NCBI RefSeq assembly: GCF_004210375.1
Contig: NC_134837.1
Location: 160,807,310-160,871,309, forward strand
Source: Tachypleus tridentatus
Taxonomy: Eukaryota > Arthropoda > Merostomata > Xiphosura > Limulidae
DNA: 64,000 nucleotides
Direction of reading: 5' to 3'
Each line of letters starts with the position of its first letter. Positions within the stretch are counted from its first letter, which is position 1. Below the pieces are notes generated by a model. It made no database searches. It saw only the letters and a program-made list of their open reading frames with translations, and was not told where the DNA came from. Both the position numbers and the translations under genes were made by a program. This document shows, in pieces, positions 48,953 to 60,136 of the stretch.

Positions 48953-49690
48953 TCTGACAGCTTCAGTTATTTTTGTTATATATTGCAAGCTGTTAAAGAT
49001 AACCTCACCTAGTGTACAGTACTAAGAACATCAGCCTGCCTTTGCTGTGTGTTATACGCTATCAAGTTTTAAATATAGCTTTGGAACTTCATTTTCTCAT
49101 TATTATATGTATATTATATTGTTAAAAATAAATCAATTTGACTAAATTAAAATAGCCCTAGTTTGTCTTTGTTATATTTTTAAAAGTGTCTTGTAGTGTG
49201 AAACCTTTAGTATTTATGTCTACTATATGTATTGTAAACTTCTGAACATAACTTCTAGGACTGACAACTTCAGTTTGTGTTTTTCTTCTACAGGTTTTTG
49301 AAGGTGACTTATAATTCTAGTAACTGCAGTTTGTGTGTCTGTGTTAAATGTATTATAAGTCACCGAACGTTCTGAAAACTTTAATTTGTGTACCTCTGCT
49401 ATGTTTATTATAGATCACTGAAAGTAGCTTGCAGTTCTGAGAACTTGAGTTTACGTGTTATATATTATTCGTTGCAGAAAATAACTTGCAGTTCTGACAT
49501 CGTCAAATAGTCTGTGCTCTATATTATAAACCACAGGAGATAACTTGTATTTTTAACAAGTTCATCTAGTGTGTGTGTCCACCGAGGGGAATCGCACTCC
49601 TGATTTTACCGTTGTAAATCCGTGGGCTTACCTCTGTACCAGCAGAGGGCCAAGTTCATCTAATCTTTGTTATTCATTATATCAGAAAAC
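48950..49690 (+). repeat. Old degenerate tandem repeat, units about 65-85 bp
   Basis: Recurring blocks AACTTGCAGTTCTGACAACT, TTCAGTTTGTGTG and TATATTATAAATCACTGAA appear at least six times from 48950 to 49560 with variable spacing. The array begins where a truncated SINE-A stops and is later invaded by a short SINE-B at 49569-49650. Confidence 0.65.
49569..49650 (-). mobile_element. Short SINE-B with target-site duplication
   Basis: Only about 82 bp (head and middle) inserted, flanked by perfect 12-bp CAAGTTCATCTA (49557-49568 and 49651-49662). Being 3'-truncated yet flanked by a duplication, it shows how short copies integrate. Confidence 0.93.
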
Positions 49691-49832
49691 TTAGTTTTAA
49701 GATAAAATTATTCTAAAAAAGCAGTAAACAAATGCGACACGATGTTTTATAATATGTGCAGAGTAGTCGAAAAACAGTACATGTCATAATATTAATAATT
49801 AGTGATTGAGGTTTATATCAAATGACGCGCGC

Positions 49833-49947
49833 CAACAGTGGCACATCGGCGTGTCTGCGGACTCACATCGCTATAAAAAGGTTTTGATACCCGTAGTAGG
49901 CAGAGCACCGATAGCCCGTTGTGGAGCTTTGTGCTTAATTACAAACG
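49833..49947 (+). mobile_element. SINE-C, full length
   Basis: Head CAACAGTGGCACATCGGCG, TGTCTGCGGACTCACATCG, middle GTAGGCAGAGCACCGATAGC and tail GCTTTGTGCTTAATTAC. Forms an inverted pair with the next copy. Confidence 0.92.
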
Positions 49948-49969
49948 AAATCAGATGGTGTATCCATAA

Positions 49970-50070
49970 CTTTGTTTGTTGTTATGCACAAAGCTAGACA
50001 ATGGACTACTTGTACTATGCCGACTACAAGTATCAAAAACTCAGACATACCATAGAACTATCGCGCTGGG
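49970..50070 (-). mobile_element. SINE-C, diverged, inverted to its neighbour
   Basis: TTTGTTTGTTGTTATGCACA, AAGCTAGACAATGGACTAC and CTACAAGTATCAAAAACTC, then a shortened head. Confidence 0.8.
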
Positions 50071-50205
50071 CACTTCCACAAGTATTGTTAAATGAAAATT
50101 ACAATTGAGTAGATAAAAAAAAATATTAAGCTCATGTAATGTATATCCGACTAGGGTATATATAATACTAAGCTGTGTATAAAATTCTATTTTAATAATA
50201 ATTAA

Positions 50206-50340
50206 AGCTCTATATTATTGAAAAACTCAATAAGTTGGTTTTATTCATTGAGCTCCATATTGTTGAAAAACTCAATAAGTTGGTTCTATTCATTGAGCTC
50301 CATACTCTTGAAAAACTTAATAAGTTGGTTCAATTCATTG
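50206..50340 (+). repeat. 3 x 45-bp tandem repeat
   Basis: Three copies of a 45-bp unit (AGCTCCATATTGTTGAAAAA, CTCAATAAGTTGG, TTCTATTCATTG) start near 50206, 50251 and 50296. Because 45 is a multiple of three, the plus strand reads through as a 15-residue repeat (LFIELHIVEKLNKLV) in a 75-codon frame at 50235-50462. I see no splice signals or homology and do not call it a gene. Confidence 0.93.
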
Positions 50341-50767
50341 AATGTCCAAATGTATTGACCGTAGTTCCTGTAACTTTAATGAAAATAATAATCATTAGGC
50401 ACTGTATAATTTATAATATGGGTACATTAGTTAGCTCTTGTACCGCAGTATGGAAAATATAGTTTCTCGAATAATTATTTAATATTCATAACGGATTCTT
50501 ATTGACACGTTACTTTGTCTGTAGAAGAAAAAAGCAGTTTTTATGTATCACGCACTTTTGTATTCGTATGTATTTTAATAATATAATCAGAATTCGTGAT
50601 GCTATTTTGGCATATTCAGTTACAAAAATCATTAAATTTAATGGAAAATAGAACTTTGAAACATCACTGATACAAATGAATCTTTACCTATATTGGTTTG
50701 TTTGTTTTATTCTTAGAAATAAGATTTCTCTTTACATTATTCGTCTCTGGTGAAATTAAAACAAACC

Positions 50768-51019
50768 TCGTGTATAGGACGCTTGATTTGTAATTTTTGG
50801 TTCTCGAGTTCGACTCTGCTCACCGAACATGTTCGCTCTTTCAGTTTCGGCGTACGTTATATTGCGACGGTTAATCACACTTTTCGTTTGTAAAGAGTAA
50901 CCCAAGAGTTAAAAGTGGATGATGTTTACTAGCTGCCTTCCTTTAATGTATCGCTTCAAAGTTAAAGATGGCTAGTGCAAAAATCTTTCGAGTAGTTTTG
51001 TACGAAATTAAACAAAAAT
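50768..51019 (+). mobile_element. Diverged SINE-A
   Basis: TCTCGAGTTCGACTCTGCTC (box B), GAACATGTTCGCTCTTTCAG, AGTAACCCAAGAGTT and GTACGAAATTAAAC in order; the start of the head is lost. Confidence 0.85.
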
Positions 51020-51041
51020 ACAGAAACAAATAATTGTTAAA

Positions 51042-51322
51042 GAAGGCCTGGCATGGACAGATGATTAAGGAGCTCGACTTGTAATCCGAGGGTCGCAGGC
51101 TCGAATCCCCGTCACACCAAACATGTTCGCCCTTTCAGCCGTGAGAGAGTTATAACGGTACGGTCAATCCTACTATTAGTTGGTAGAAGAGTAACCTAAG
51201 AGTTGGCAGTGGGTGGTGATGATTAACTGCCTTCCCTCAAGCCTTACACTGCTAAATTAGGGACAGCTAGTGCAGATAGTTATCATGTAGGTTTGCGCGA
51301 AATTAAAAAAAAAGCAAACCAA
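51042..51322 (+). mobile_element. SINE-A, full length, with long target-site duplication
   Basis: The flanks 51022-51041 and 51323-51342 are 20-bp copies differing at one base. Head GGCCTGGCATGGACAG, loop CTTGTAATCC (one change from CTCGTAATC), box B GGCTCGAATCCCC. It sits directly behind the older copy at 50768-51019. Confidence 0.96.
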
Positions 51323-51637
51323 AGAAACAAAAAATTGTTAAAATATAACTCTAGAAAGAAACATTGTCAGAAAAGGTTAAACTCTTGAACTAGCTTTCAT
51401 AAGATAGCAATCTTTAAAAATTGTTTTTATTAGATATATATCAGTTGTTTTACTTTTAAATATCAGATATGTCTTATATGTCTGCCTCCAGTACTTATAT
51501 CTTATCGTTGCAAGGTAAATGGATAAAATGGCTCTCTTTCTCCTACAAAATTCGAAAACAATTGTCAAGGAGCTATCACTAATGGACTCTACAATAAATA
51601 AGACAATGTCGAGAATTCTTCGCTCTTTAACCCTGCT

Positions 51638-51746
51638 CTTCAATGACACAGTGTCTGCGGACTTTCAATGCTAGAAACCGAATTTCGATACCCGTGATGG
51701 GCAGAGCACAGATAACCCATCGTGTAGCTTTCTTCTTAATTTCTAA
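51638..51746 (+). mobile_element. SINE-C copy
   Basis: GACACAGTGTCTGCGGACT, ATTTCGATACCCGTGATGG, GCAGAGCACAGATAACCC and CTTTCTTCTTAATTTC tail; the first head bases are missing. Confidence 0.88.
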
Positions 51747-51828
51747 CAGCTTTAATGAAATTGTGAAAACAAAATATGTTGGCGTTAAATATGATTAAAA
51801 ATAGCTGAGAACTTTACTGTTTTAACTT

Positions 51829-51923
51829 AAAGGAAAGCCACATTGGGCGATCTGTTGTGCTCACCGCAGATAATCGAATCACAGAGTGTAAGTCCGGAAA
51901 CCTACCACTGTTCTGATGGTGGA
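51829..51923 (-). mobile_element. Diverged SINE-B
   Basis: AGGAAAGCCACATTGGGCGA, GCTCACCGCAGATAATCGAA and ACCTACCACTGTTCTGATGG. A short piece around the ATTTTAGCG block is deleted. Confidence 0.75.
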
Positions 51924-52156
51924 AGCGAGTTCTCGGTCACAGCTAATTAAAAAAAAAGAAATAATAAGATTCATAAATACTAGCATTACATTATTAACTA
52001 CACGTGACTGATTGTTATACAACGATCATACATTTTCTTGCTATTATGTGTAACGCATCACAGTGTTCCATCACGTAACAAAACATATATAAACGAAATA
52101 AGCATATCTCGTATAATAAACAGAAGAAAGATTTTGAAAGTTAATTATTTTATTTT

Positions 52157-52185
52157 TACGAGTCGAACGCCTTAACTCACCTGTA
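52157..52185 (-). mobile_element. SINE-A head fragment
   Basis: Only ACGAGTCGAACGCCTTAACT and CACCTG remain. Confidence 0.6.
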
Positions 52186-52664
52186 TACTCGGTTCTATTT
52201 GATTACTTACCAGGATCTCTATCGGCTTTCTCTCATAATTAGATTATTCTCCAGTAGGACTGGAGTAAATTAATTTATGAGACATGGGGCGAGATCAAAT
52301 ATATCAATGGAAGGAGTTTGACATGCTGAGTCTAAAACTATAATTAAAGCTCAAATCAGTCAATAGATGACAGAGCTAAGGGATAAAAGTTTTCACTAGA
52401 AAAACCCAACAAAGTCGAAACATTTTATGAGCCATTGTTTCGTGGCAAAAGAAATACAACCATTTCTGAATACCGCCAAATATTTTAAAAAATAATAATG
52501 TTCGTCTTAACAGAAAAAAGCACAAAATACAAATTCGACGTTAAAATATAACTAAACAACAGAAGTTCTAAATGATTTCTTGAAACTATAAATAGCGTGT
52601 CTTATGGCAAAATATTTTGCAAAACAATCTGGTTATTTTCTTCGCAGTGTACATAAAGGACAAG

Positions 52665-52893
52665 CACAGCCGTCCCTAATTTTGCAGTGAACGACTAGAG
52701 GGAAGGCAGCTAGTCATCACCACCCACTGCCAACTCTTGGGCTACTCTTTTACCAACGAATAGTGGGATTGACCGTAACATTATAATGCCCCCACGGCTA
52801 AAAGGGTAAGCATGTTTGGGTAGACGGAGATGTGAACCCGCGACCCTCAGATTACGAGTCGCACGCCTTAACCCACCTGGCCATGCCGGGCCT
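52665..52893 (-). mobile_element. SINE-A lacking its tail
   Basis: Starts inside the body at CAGCCGTCCC and is complete to GCCATGCCGGGCC. Small frames on both strands over it (52710-53014) are SINE translations, not genes. Confidence 0.95.
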
Positions 52894-53480
52894 TTCAGTA
52901 AAGCTATCAACAAAATTAGATAAGAATGTTGTACTATTCCTTAGGCGTGGTCTAGTTTTTAGTTTGTTGGGATTTATATCGAAGGATCAATGTGGGCTTT
53001 TTTATGTTACTTAACACGTTCCGTAGCTTCAGTATGGCTGCGTTATAAGCATGACAGACAGTCAAGTTATTCATTACAAAGTCGGGAAAAACTCTTGTGT
53101 TGAAGGATACTACTTGCCACTTGTCAAAGTTCAACTAGACGTTTTAAAAGTCTACAAAAATTCATCAGGTAGTTTTGTAATGCCGATTATTATTAGTTAT
53201 GGTTCGTTTTATTGTAACTTTTATTACCATTGCTGAGTTACTGTTGATAATGTCTAAAGTTTAGTTGTTTAACATGATTATGATATTTAAAAAGCCAGCA
53301 GAAGACTGATCACCTTTCTGTGGTACTTTGTAGAAATATGCTTTCTGTTAAAATGCTGTTCAAATCTGAGATTATATTTTAGAATCGCGGTATAAATTCG
53401 TGATAAAACACAGAAGATCATTCTTAAAGTTTCTCTCAAGAAGACAGAAATAGATACGTATCGAATACATTTCCTGAAAA

Positions 53481-53697
53481 TTTGTTTTTGTTTGTTTTTT
53501 AAATTTCGCGCAGATCTACTCGAGGGCTATCTGCGTTAGCCATCTCTAATTTAGCAGTGTGAGACTAGAGGGAAGGCAGCTAGTCATCACCACCAATCCC
53601 CAACTTTTGGGCTACTCTTTTTACCAACGAATAGTGGGGATGACCATCACATAATAACGCCACCACGGCTGAAAGAGCTTGCATGTTTGGTGCGACC
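53481..53697 (-). mobile_element. SINE-A, head truncated
   Basis: Tail TTTGTTTTTGTTTG through the body to TTTGGTGCGACC, where it stops. Confidence 0.93.
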
Positions 53698-53829
53698 AAA
53701 CTAAAGTTCTAATTTTCGGGTAAATGCAATGAGCTGTAAAAAAATAACAACATTTACAATAAAACGGTCTAACATCATGGCATTTTTAGTTATATTTCAA
53801 ATTTAAGGGCTTAGTGACGATATTTTTTA

Positions 53830-53964
53830 TTTATTATTATGCCTCTCGATTCCATGAAGGAACATAGGGCCGCAATCGCTTGCGGATTCATTATCAGGCT
53901 GTTTTTTTAAGTGAGCAGATTGTTAGTCTACTGCACAACCCCCAACCAGGAGGAGACACCTGAG
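53830..53964. repeat. Unclassified repeat-like segment
   Basis: GC-richer block with AGGGCCGCAATCGC, GCGGATTCATTATCAGGC and CTGCACAACCCCCAACC. From memory such sequence recurs in arthropod assemblies, but I cannot name the element. A SINE-A fragment is joined to its right end. Confidence 0.35.
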
Positions 53965-54003
53965 CCGTCCCTAATTTTGCAGTGTAAGACTAGAGGAAAG
54001 GAT
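53965..54003 (-). mobile_element. SINE-A fragment
   Basis: GAGCCGTCCCTAATTTTGCA followed by GTGTAAGACTAGAGG; truncated on both sides. Confidence 0.75.
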
Positions 54004-56899
54004 TAGTGACGATAATTAGATGCCAATTCAGTACTCAAAGACAAACGGAAGACCAAAAAGTTGCCGTTTCAATCTTATATACATTTGTATATCATTATGA
54101 AAAGTGAATGTTTTCATTAAATATAAGTTCAAAAGGAAGGATGCATTACGATAATTGGTTTATTAATGGCTAATAGCTTTTAAGCCTGGTTTTGATTTTG
54201 CTTTTGGACAAAGTTGAAATAGAAATTATTTATGTATATACAAAAATGATGAATAAATATATATTGTTCTGTTAAAAGTTACTGAATACGTTTTGAACAT
54301 ATGATAAAGTCCACTAAAACACGTCAAAAAATTAAAAAGGCCAAAATATTGTAACTTTCGTTAATTTAAGAGATAAAATCAAAGTCCTGTGAAAGTACGA
54401 AAAAATCGATATTTGAAACTTCCGCAAATTAGTGTAACGAATTTAGTATTATATATTTATTTAAATCTAGACATTTGTGTAAGTTGAATCTATATTTAGA
54501 AATGTTTGTAAAATAGACCCTTAAATGTTTATTGCGAAATTCCCACATATTCATTAAATTTGCAGATTCTCGAGTCTAAGAAACAACAATACATGTTTTA
54601 AGAAAGTATTAGCGTATCTTCAAATATTAGTGCCAAATGAAATTTCAAAAACCTCTACCAAAGTTATAAATCAACAAGCAAAGAGAGAGTGGATTGTTGT
54701 TGGTTTGTTAAAGTTAGTATACTATAAACCTCGGAAGCTATAATTGTGATAGACGATCTGGAAACTACAGATATTGGACCAAGAAAAGTTATAGATTTCG
54801 AACATTACGAACCGTTTAACTTCAGTTAATTAATTTCGAATGTTAATATTTCTACGAAGACATCACAAATCTTCGTTGATGAAAAATTTTGTGTAAAAAA
54901 GCTAGCTACCTCCCCGTTAAGTGAACGCTACTGATATCAACTCAGAATTAATTCGTTGATCGTGAACTGTGTGTAAAATATTTCGTTCCAGACCAGATAG
55001 AAGACTCGATATTGTTTGTAAGTTTGTCAAACTTTTGTATATAAAACATTATTTATAATAACTGTTATAATAAATTGTATTATTGCCTGTACATTAAAAT
55101 ATATTTGTGTTAAGGAAGAAACTTTTGTGCATCAATCTTGTTGGGAAACATCATAAACTTGATATATATCGACATTTAATTATTTTATAAATCAAAATTA
55201 GAATTTACTAAAGTTCAGACTATTTGAAATCTTAATATGTAACATAAAAATTTGGGAACTCGTTCTAGATAAATTGTGATACGTAGCATTAGTTTTACAA
55301 AACTTGCTTTTTAATAGACAACCAACAGAATCGAGGACTTGATGGTTTAAAAACTAAAAACCATTATTGAAGCAGCACAATAAATTCTCGCACTCTGAAT
55401 TTTGGAACAGTTATGAAAGTCCTCTTTGAACAAAATTCACGGTAACATTACTGAATCAATTATAACTACATGTAAACAAGTACAATCTGTGCTGATATAA
55501 AGAGACCTGAAATAAGTTTCAAAGACAGTAGCAGAGTGCTTTGTTGAATTACATCAAGACACTATATGGCTAAGAGCTTGACTTATGATTGCTTTAAAAT
55601 AACAGCAAGAAGAGTCAGTGCATAACATCTTTGTAACCATATGTAGAGATTACTTTATGTTGGTATACCACATCTGTAACCTACGTTTCTCAAGAGTAAT
55701 TTATAGAAATTTTAAAGGACAATAACTTGAACCTAGAAATGAACTTAATAATTTAAACACTTATTCAGGCCCAATGCGTTAAATCTTACTAAGACAGTGA
55801 CATCTAGAAATACTTCCTGTCATTACTCTTGAAGATACATTTGGAAAAAAGAGCATAAAACGCACTATTTCTTCTCTGTTGGAAAGCGAAATAAATTACA
55901 GTTAAAAATTACTTGAATTTGCATTTAAATATAATAAAAATTCGGTGTTGGCTATGATTTTCTTTCGCACTAATTGTTTAAAGTATGGCTTTGATCAATT
56001 TCTCATTGAACTGGAATACAAAATTAAAAATTAAATTAAGATATAAAGAGTTTTGAGTAATTTGCAATACAAAAATCAATAAATAATCACATCATTATAA
56101 ACATTTTCTTCCACCTATTTTACGTCCCATGAACCACGTATGGGTAGATTTGTTCATTTTAACTGAATTATATCAATCGATTAATATTTATTATATTTCA
56201 CCATACATAGTTTGCTGATCTGCAGTTCTAAGTTACGTTTTGTGCTATATTATAAAAATATTGTCTGGAAAAAAAATTTAAATGAAAACAGCAATAGAAA
56301 AAACAAGGTTTTACACAGTTTTTATCTTGAATGCACTAATTTAAATGCTCAATAAATAACTGAATAATTCATGTTTTTAGACCCTACGATGTGCTTGGGA
56401 AAATTTCTTGGTCAAAAATGTTTATAGTTACACAGTTACAAAATTACTAACGATATATGTAAAGTATTTTTAATAGCAGGTTTAATATTTTAGAGTATCA
56501 TATAAACAAGGAATACAGGTTTACTTTTCACATGTCTTTAGACCCAACTATAACTACCTTTTCTGTAAGTAGAAGCTTATTTTAAAATATGTTGCTGGTG
56601 TTTTTTTCTCTCTTCAAAGAAAACAATTCTCTTTCACTTAAATATCTAGCACCAGATAGTTATGTGTAATAAAGAACTTACAGGTGGATAAAAGCTAAAG
56701 CATACAGGTTTTGGAATTTTTATATCATAATACGTCATTAAGTTGCTTATCTATTATATTATTTTAATAAACTAAGTTAACAGTTTGTATACATTTATAT
56801 ATACATTCGTCAAGAGGTCTTCAGTGTTCCATAAAAAAACGCATTTTAAGAATATCTCTCACTTAAATCCTCCACATCTTTTTTCTCTTCCTCAATTGG
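54004..56899. other. SINE-free stretch, no gene recognised
   Basis: 2.9 kb, AT-rich. The part 54330-55180 has slightly higher complexity with AATAAA-type signals near 55070 and might be a decayed long terminal repeat, but no primer-binding site, polypurine tract or second copy was found. Confidence 0.4.
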
Positions 56900-57020
56900 A
56901 GTGTTTGGAATTAAACACAAAGCTACATAACAGGCTATATACGTTCTGCCCACCACTGGTATCGAAACCCAGTTTCTCTAGGTGTGAGTCCACAAACATA
57001 CCGCTCTGCCAGTGGGGGCC
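56900..57020 (-). mobile_element. SINE-C, full length
   Basis: GTGTTTGGAATTAAACACAA, CTGCCCACCACTGGTATCG and CATACCGCTCTGCCAGTGGG. Lies about 500 bp upstream of the two-TM protein ORF, so inside its presumed intron or upstream region. Confidence 0.92.
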
Positions 57021-57227
57021 TTCAGGGTGAAACTAAAATTTACTAATGTTTTTGGTTCATCAACTGATGCTCCTGTTCAAAATTTTATTTTAGTTTCTAC
57101 GTGTTTTTTTTACATAAATTTAATTTTTTAATTATCTCAGAGGGTGAAATTCAACTTTACATTTATGCTCTTTTTTCCATTTGGTCTACGTTCGGCTTGT
57201 CTTATTCGCAATAGGTATACTTTTTAA

Positions 57228-57341
57228 TTGGCGGTGGGTAGTGATGACTAGCTGCCTTTCCTCTAGTCTTACACTGCTAAATTAGGAACGGCTAGCGCAG
57301 ATAACCCTCGAGTAGTTTTGCGCGAATTTCAAAACAAACAG
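57228..57341 (+). mobile_element. SINE-A, 3' half
   Basis: Starts inside the body at GGCGGTGGGTAGTGATG and runs to the tail AATTTCAAAACAAAC. Head missing. It ends about 180 bp before the two-TM protein ATG. Confidence 0.93.
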
Positions 57342-57429
57342 TAAATGAAGTACTTCAACAAATCAAGCACATTTTGATGGAATAAAGTCTCATTTTACAT
57401 GAACACTTTGGAATTATAAGTCAATAATG

Positions 57430-57521
57430 AATTTCAGTTTTTCATTTTTTTTTAAACTCTTCTTTATATTTAATAAGTCTAATATGTATTTTCTTCTATT
57501 TTAAACTAGTAAACATTCAAG
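57430..57521 (+). promoter_or_regulatory. Splice acceptor region before the two-TM protein ORF
   Basis: A T-rich tract runs through 57440-57505 and ends in the AG at 57508-57509; a second AG at 57520-57521 touches the ATG. If the first AG is used, the exon begins with 12 untranslated bases containing an in-frame TAA, so the upstream exon would be 5' UTR. If the second is used, the coding frame could continue from an upstream exon. The first AG after the tract is normally preferred, which favours the UTR reading. Confidence 0.5.
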
Positions 57522-58175
57522 ATGATTTCTGCTATGCCAGCTGTTGCCCTCCGGCGAGAAAGGAAAAAAGAGAAATCTATTAGTTCTCATGGTAGCGTAG
57601 CCTCTTTGTCTCGAGGACGTGGATTTGCGAAGCGTTCTCGCACCCAGAGCATCAGTACCATATCGAGTTTGGGAGAAAATCATCTCGACGTGAGGTACCG
57701 GAAATCACGAGCTAATCTATTTAAAATGGACGAACAAAAACTGAGGTTACTTATATACTTAGGGACCGTCCTGCTAGTAGCAGGGCTGGTCCTTGTTTTT
57801 CTAGGAGTAGGTGCTGGAGTAAACACAGCCCAAACGATAGGCCTTGTGTTCATTGGATTCGGCGCTCTGCTCTGTTTTGTGAAGGTATTTGTTTCAGAGC
57901 AACAGGCCACACTAATAAAGCGGCCCAAGATAGCAAGCGTCTCTAAAGATTCCTTGTGTATCATGACGGCGACTTCCACCAACACCACTTCTCCTGGGGA
58001 TCAGTCAACAGATTTCGCATCACTTCCAATACAAAGATCTCCATTGTCGCCAACAGAGGAGAGCGGCATCGCCACGCAGAGCAACCAAAGCAGAAGTTTG
58101 ACTCCGACATGTCTCAACAGTATTCCTGAAACCCAGGTCTTACTTGTAGATGAGGAAAAGAGCGACAAGTTCTAA
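57522..58175 (+). CDS. Small two-pass membrane protein, family not recognised
   Basis: Seen: an uninterrupted 217-codon ORF, far longer than any other open frame here and less AT-rich than its surroundings. Residues 11-66 are rich in Arg, Lys and Ser (RRERKKEK near 11-18). Hydrophobic segments lie at about 75-97 and 105-124, joined by a short loop (AGVNTAQ). The tail 125-217 is rich in Ser, Thr and Pro, with SP-type sites (SPLSPTEE near 173-180), and ends in acidic and basic residues. There is no signal peptide. An in-frame TAA at 57510-57512 makes the ATG at 57522 the first possible start; Met5 and Met69 are alternatives. A splice acceptor lies just upstream, so the N-terminus and 5' UTR are probably set by splicing. 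Inference: a membrane hairpin with both tails in the cytosol, the C-tail open to phosphorylation. The architecture resembles small two-TM regulators such as PIRT, but I see no sequence match that supports the name. Coding status is fairly sure; function is unknown. Confidence 0.85.
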   Translation: MISAMPAVALRRERKKEKSISSHGSVASLSRGRGFAKRSRTQSISTISSLGENHLDVRYRKSRANLFKMDEQKLRLLIYLGTVLLVAGLVLVFLGVGAGVNTAQTIGLVFIGFGALLCFVKVFVSEQQATLIKRPKIASVSKDSLCIMTATSTNTTSPGDQSTDFASLPIQRSPLSPTEESGIATQSNQSRSLTPTCLNSIPETQVLLVDEEKSDKF

Positions 58176-58246
58176 AATATTAAGAAGCAGTTAAAAAACC
58201 AACAACAAACAACATATTAATATAAATTATATGCAAAACACTTAAA

Positions 58247-58252
58247 AATAAA
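58247..58252 (+). terminator. Polyadenylation signal AATAAA
   Basis: AATAAA lies 72 bases after the stop of the two-TM protein gene and is followed by a T/G-rich stretch (TTTTGGAGCG), which suits 3' end formation and a short 3' UTR. Further AATAAA motifs at 58547-58552 and near 58780 could serve longer transcripts. AATAAA is frequent by chance in DNA this AT-rich, so only its position is informative. Confidence 0.5.
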
Positions 58253-58259
58253 ATATTTT

Positions 58260-59264
58260 GGAGCGTTACAAAAGCTTTCATTCTCTAACTTGGCTGATTG
58301 TTGGCTTAGCGAAATGTTTGAAGTACAAAGGTGAAGTCTTTCATAGTGTGATACTGTATGATTGGACAAAATCTTTCTTCTCTAAAAACGATGAAACTTG
58401 GCATGGCCAGAATTAACGTTTATGGAAATAATTGATTATTGACGTTTAATGACAATTGGGAAATAACAGTATTCCTCTACTTGTGAAATCCTTCTGTTTA
58501 TTGCAGAAGATCATTTTATAAGGATTTATCTGGTAGTTTAGAGTACAATAAAACATTGTTAATTTTTCAATCAATATTAATTTTACCACGATTTTGAGAG
58601 CAATAATTACTTCGGAATATTATTCTTCAATGCTAATTTAAACTTGTGTTGTTGTTTGTTTGTTTTTCTGCTCATTCCAAATAAGTAGTTTTATAATTAC
58701 TTATGTATGAATTGAATCGCTATTTTTGTGGTTTGCGAAGTTTATCATCCTTTCTTACAATTGTAATTTGTAAACGTAGAATAAATAATGAAAATGATTG
58801 ACATCTCTTTAATTTTTTGAATCTCTTAAGAGTTAGAAACTGTGTCATGTGATGTAAATATTCGTTGTCTTCAAATATCTATCAATTTAAATAGCCTTTG
58901 AGTTTCAAAGCATTATTATATTTCAAACATTAACCATTTTCTTCAACTTAGAACTTATCAACAACTGCCACGAAAATATCAGATTCCAGTTTCACTGTTC
59001 TAATTTAACTATCTGTCTTAGAATATGCTTTAGCTTCATTTACTGTCTGTGAGGAAAACGTAGGATATTTAAATCTCAAGTCCCAGATACTTTTGCTGAA
59101 TTTTTAGGAAGCTTTAGAGAATGTTATATATAACATTCATACTTTATGTATATCATTCACTTTGAAACTAATGGGACGCGTCAAATGTCGATATTTACTC
59201 TCTGATTACTAACACTTGTGCATCCGTGTTTTTAAAGTTCCAAATATTACAGGGTTTAAGGTAG
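58260..59264. other. Downstream flank of the two-TM protein gene
   Basis: Contains later AATAAA motifs (58547, about 58780) and a TTGTTTGTTTGTTTTT run near 58650-58668 that may be a SINE-A tail trace. No second gene seen. Confidence 0.5.
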
Positions 59265-59490
59265 CTTTAAAGTTAGCGTTTTGGGCCACGTAACGAAGGT
59301 CTGAGGCTCAAATGTGTTATAATGCTTATCATACTCTGAACGCTCAATTGTGAGCACGCTATAAACGTAAGAACCACTGTAGTTACGCGGTTCAAAGAGA
59401 CTGAAAAAAGCATAGTGGAGCGGGTACTGCTGGCTAGTTTCTTTCGCCTCGGCCCTACCGTCCCAAATAAAGGACGTCTACGTCTAAATC
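59265..59490 (+). mobile_element. Old SINE-A-related remnant
   Basis: GTTTTGGGCCACGTAACGA, GAGCACGCTATAAACGTAAG, TACTGCTGGCTAGTTTC and AAATAAAGGACG follow the order of an A-type body with many changes. Confidence 0.45.
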
Positions 59491-59646
59491 ATTGGGATAT
59501 CTGACCTGAGAATTTAATCTGAAATATATAGAGTGTCGTTCAGGATTAAAATTATGGTTCTATTCCAAGTCTCACTTTTAGAATGTTACCTTCAAATTTT
59601 CTTTTATAGAACTTCATCTAAATTATTTAGATTCAATAAATTAGGT

Positions 59647-59762
59647 ACGTGTTTTTTTATAGTAAAGTCACATCGGGCTATCTGCTGAGTCCACCGACGG
59701 GAATCGAAACCCTGATCTTAACCTTGTAAATTCGTAGACTTACCGCTGTACCAGCGGAGGAG
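59647..59762 (-). mobile_element. SINE-B, full length
   Basis: CGTGTTTTTTTATAGTAAAG, GAGTCCACCGACGGGAATCG and ACTTACCGCTGTACCAGCGG. TAGATTCAA occurs on both sides (59628-59636, 59767-59775), a possible duplication. Confidence 0.92.
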
Positions 59763-60136
59763 TATCTAGATTCAAAGGTAGATAAAAGAACACGAAAATA
59801 ACATTTTGTAGGAAATTAAAATAAAAAAATAAAACGTAAAACAAACAATTAGATACAGTTATAATTCCGTAATTAGAAGTATAAGTGTAAACTTATCTTA
59901 AAATATACAATAATTCTAAGTGACACTTTAAGCGACAAATGTTAATATAGAAGCATTATATTAATCTTCAAAGTGATTCAAGTTTATTGTCACGAAACAA
60001 AGAAAACCTGTGCTTTGGAATTTGATTAAATATATTTTAAGTAAAATATTTAACTACATTTCAATATTTTCTAATTATTTTATAAAGCGATACAAATAAA
60101 GGATGCTAGCAAAACATAATGCTTTGTTTGAAAAAA

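Noticed and set aside
51042..51120. Possible genuine tRNA gene
   Set aside because: A tRNA-like head with boxes A and B is present, but it continues into the SINE body, has no proper acceptor-stem closure, and is flanked by a target-site duplication.
54330..55180. Possible long terminal repeat
   Set aside because: No second copy, no primer-binding site and no TG...CA ends could be shown; noted only in the gap description.
57680..57988. 102-codon minus frame
   Set aside because: Antisense shadow of the two-TM protein coding sequence.
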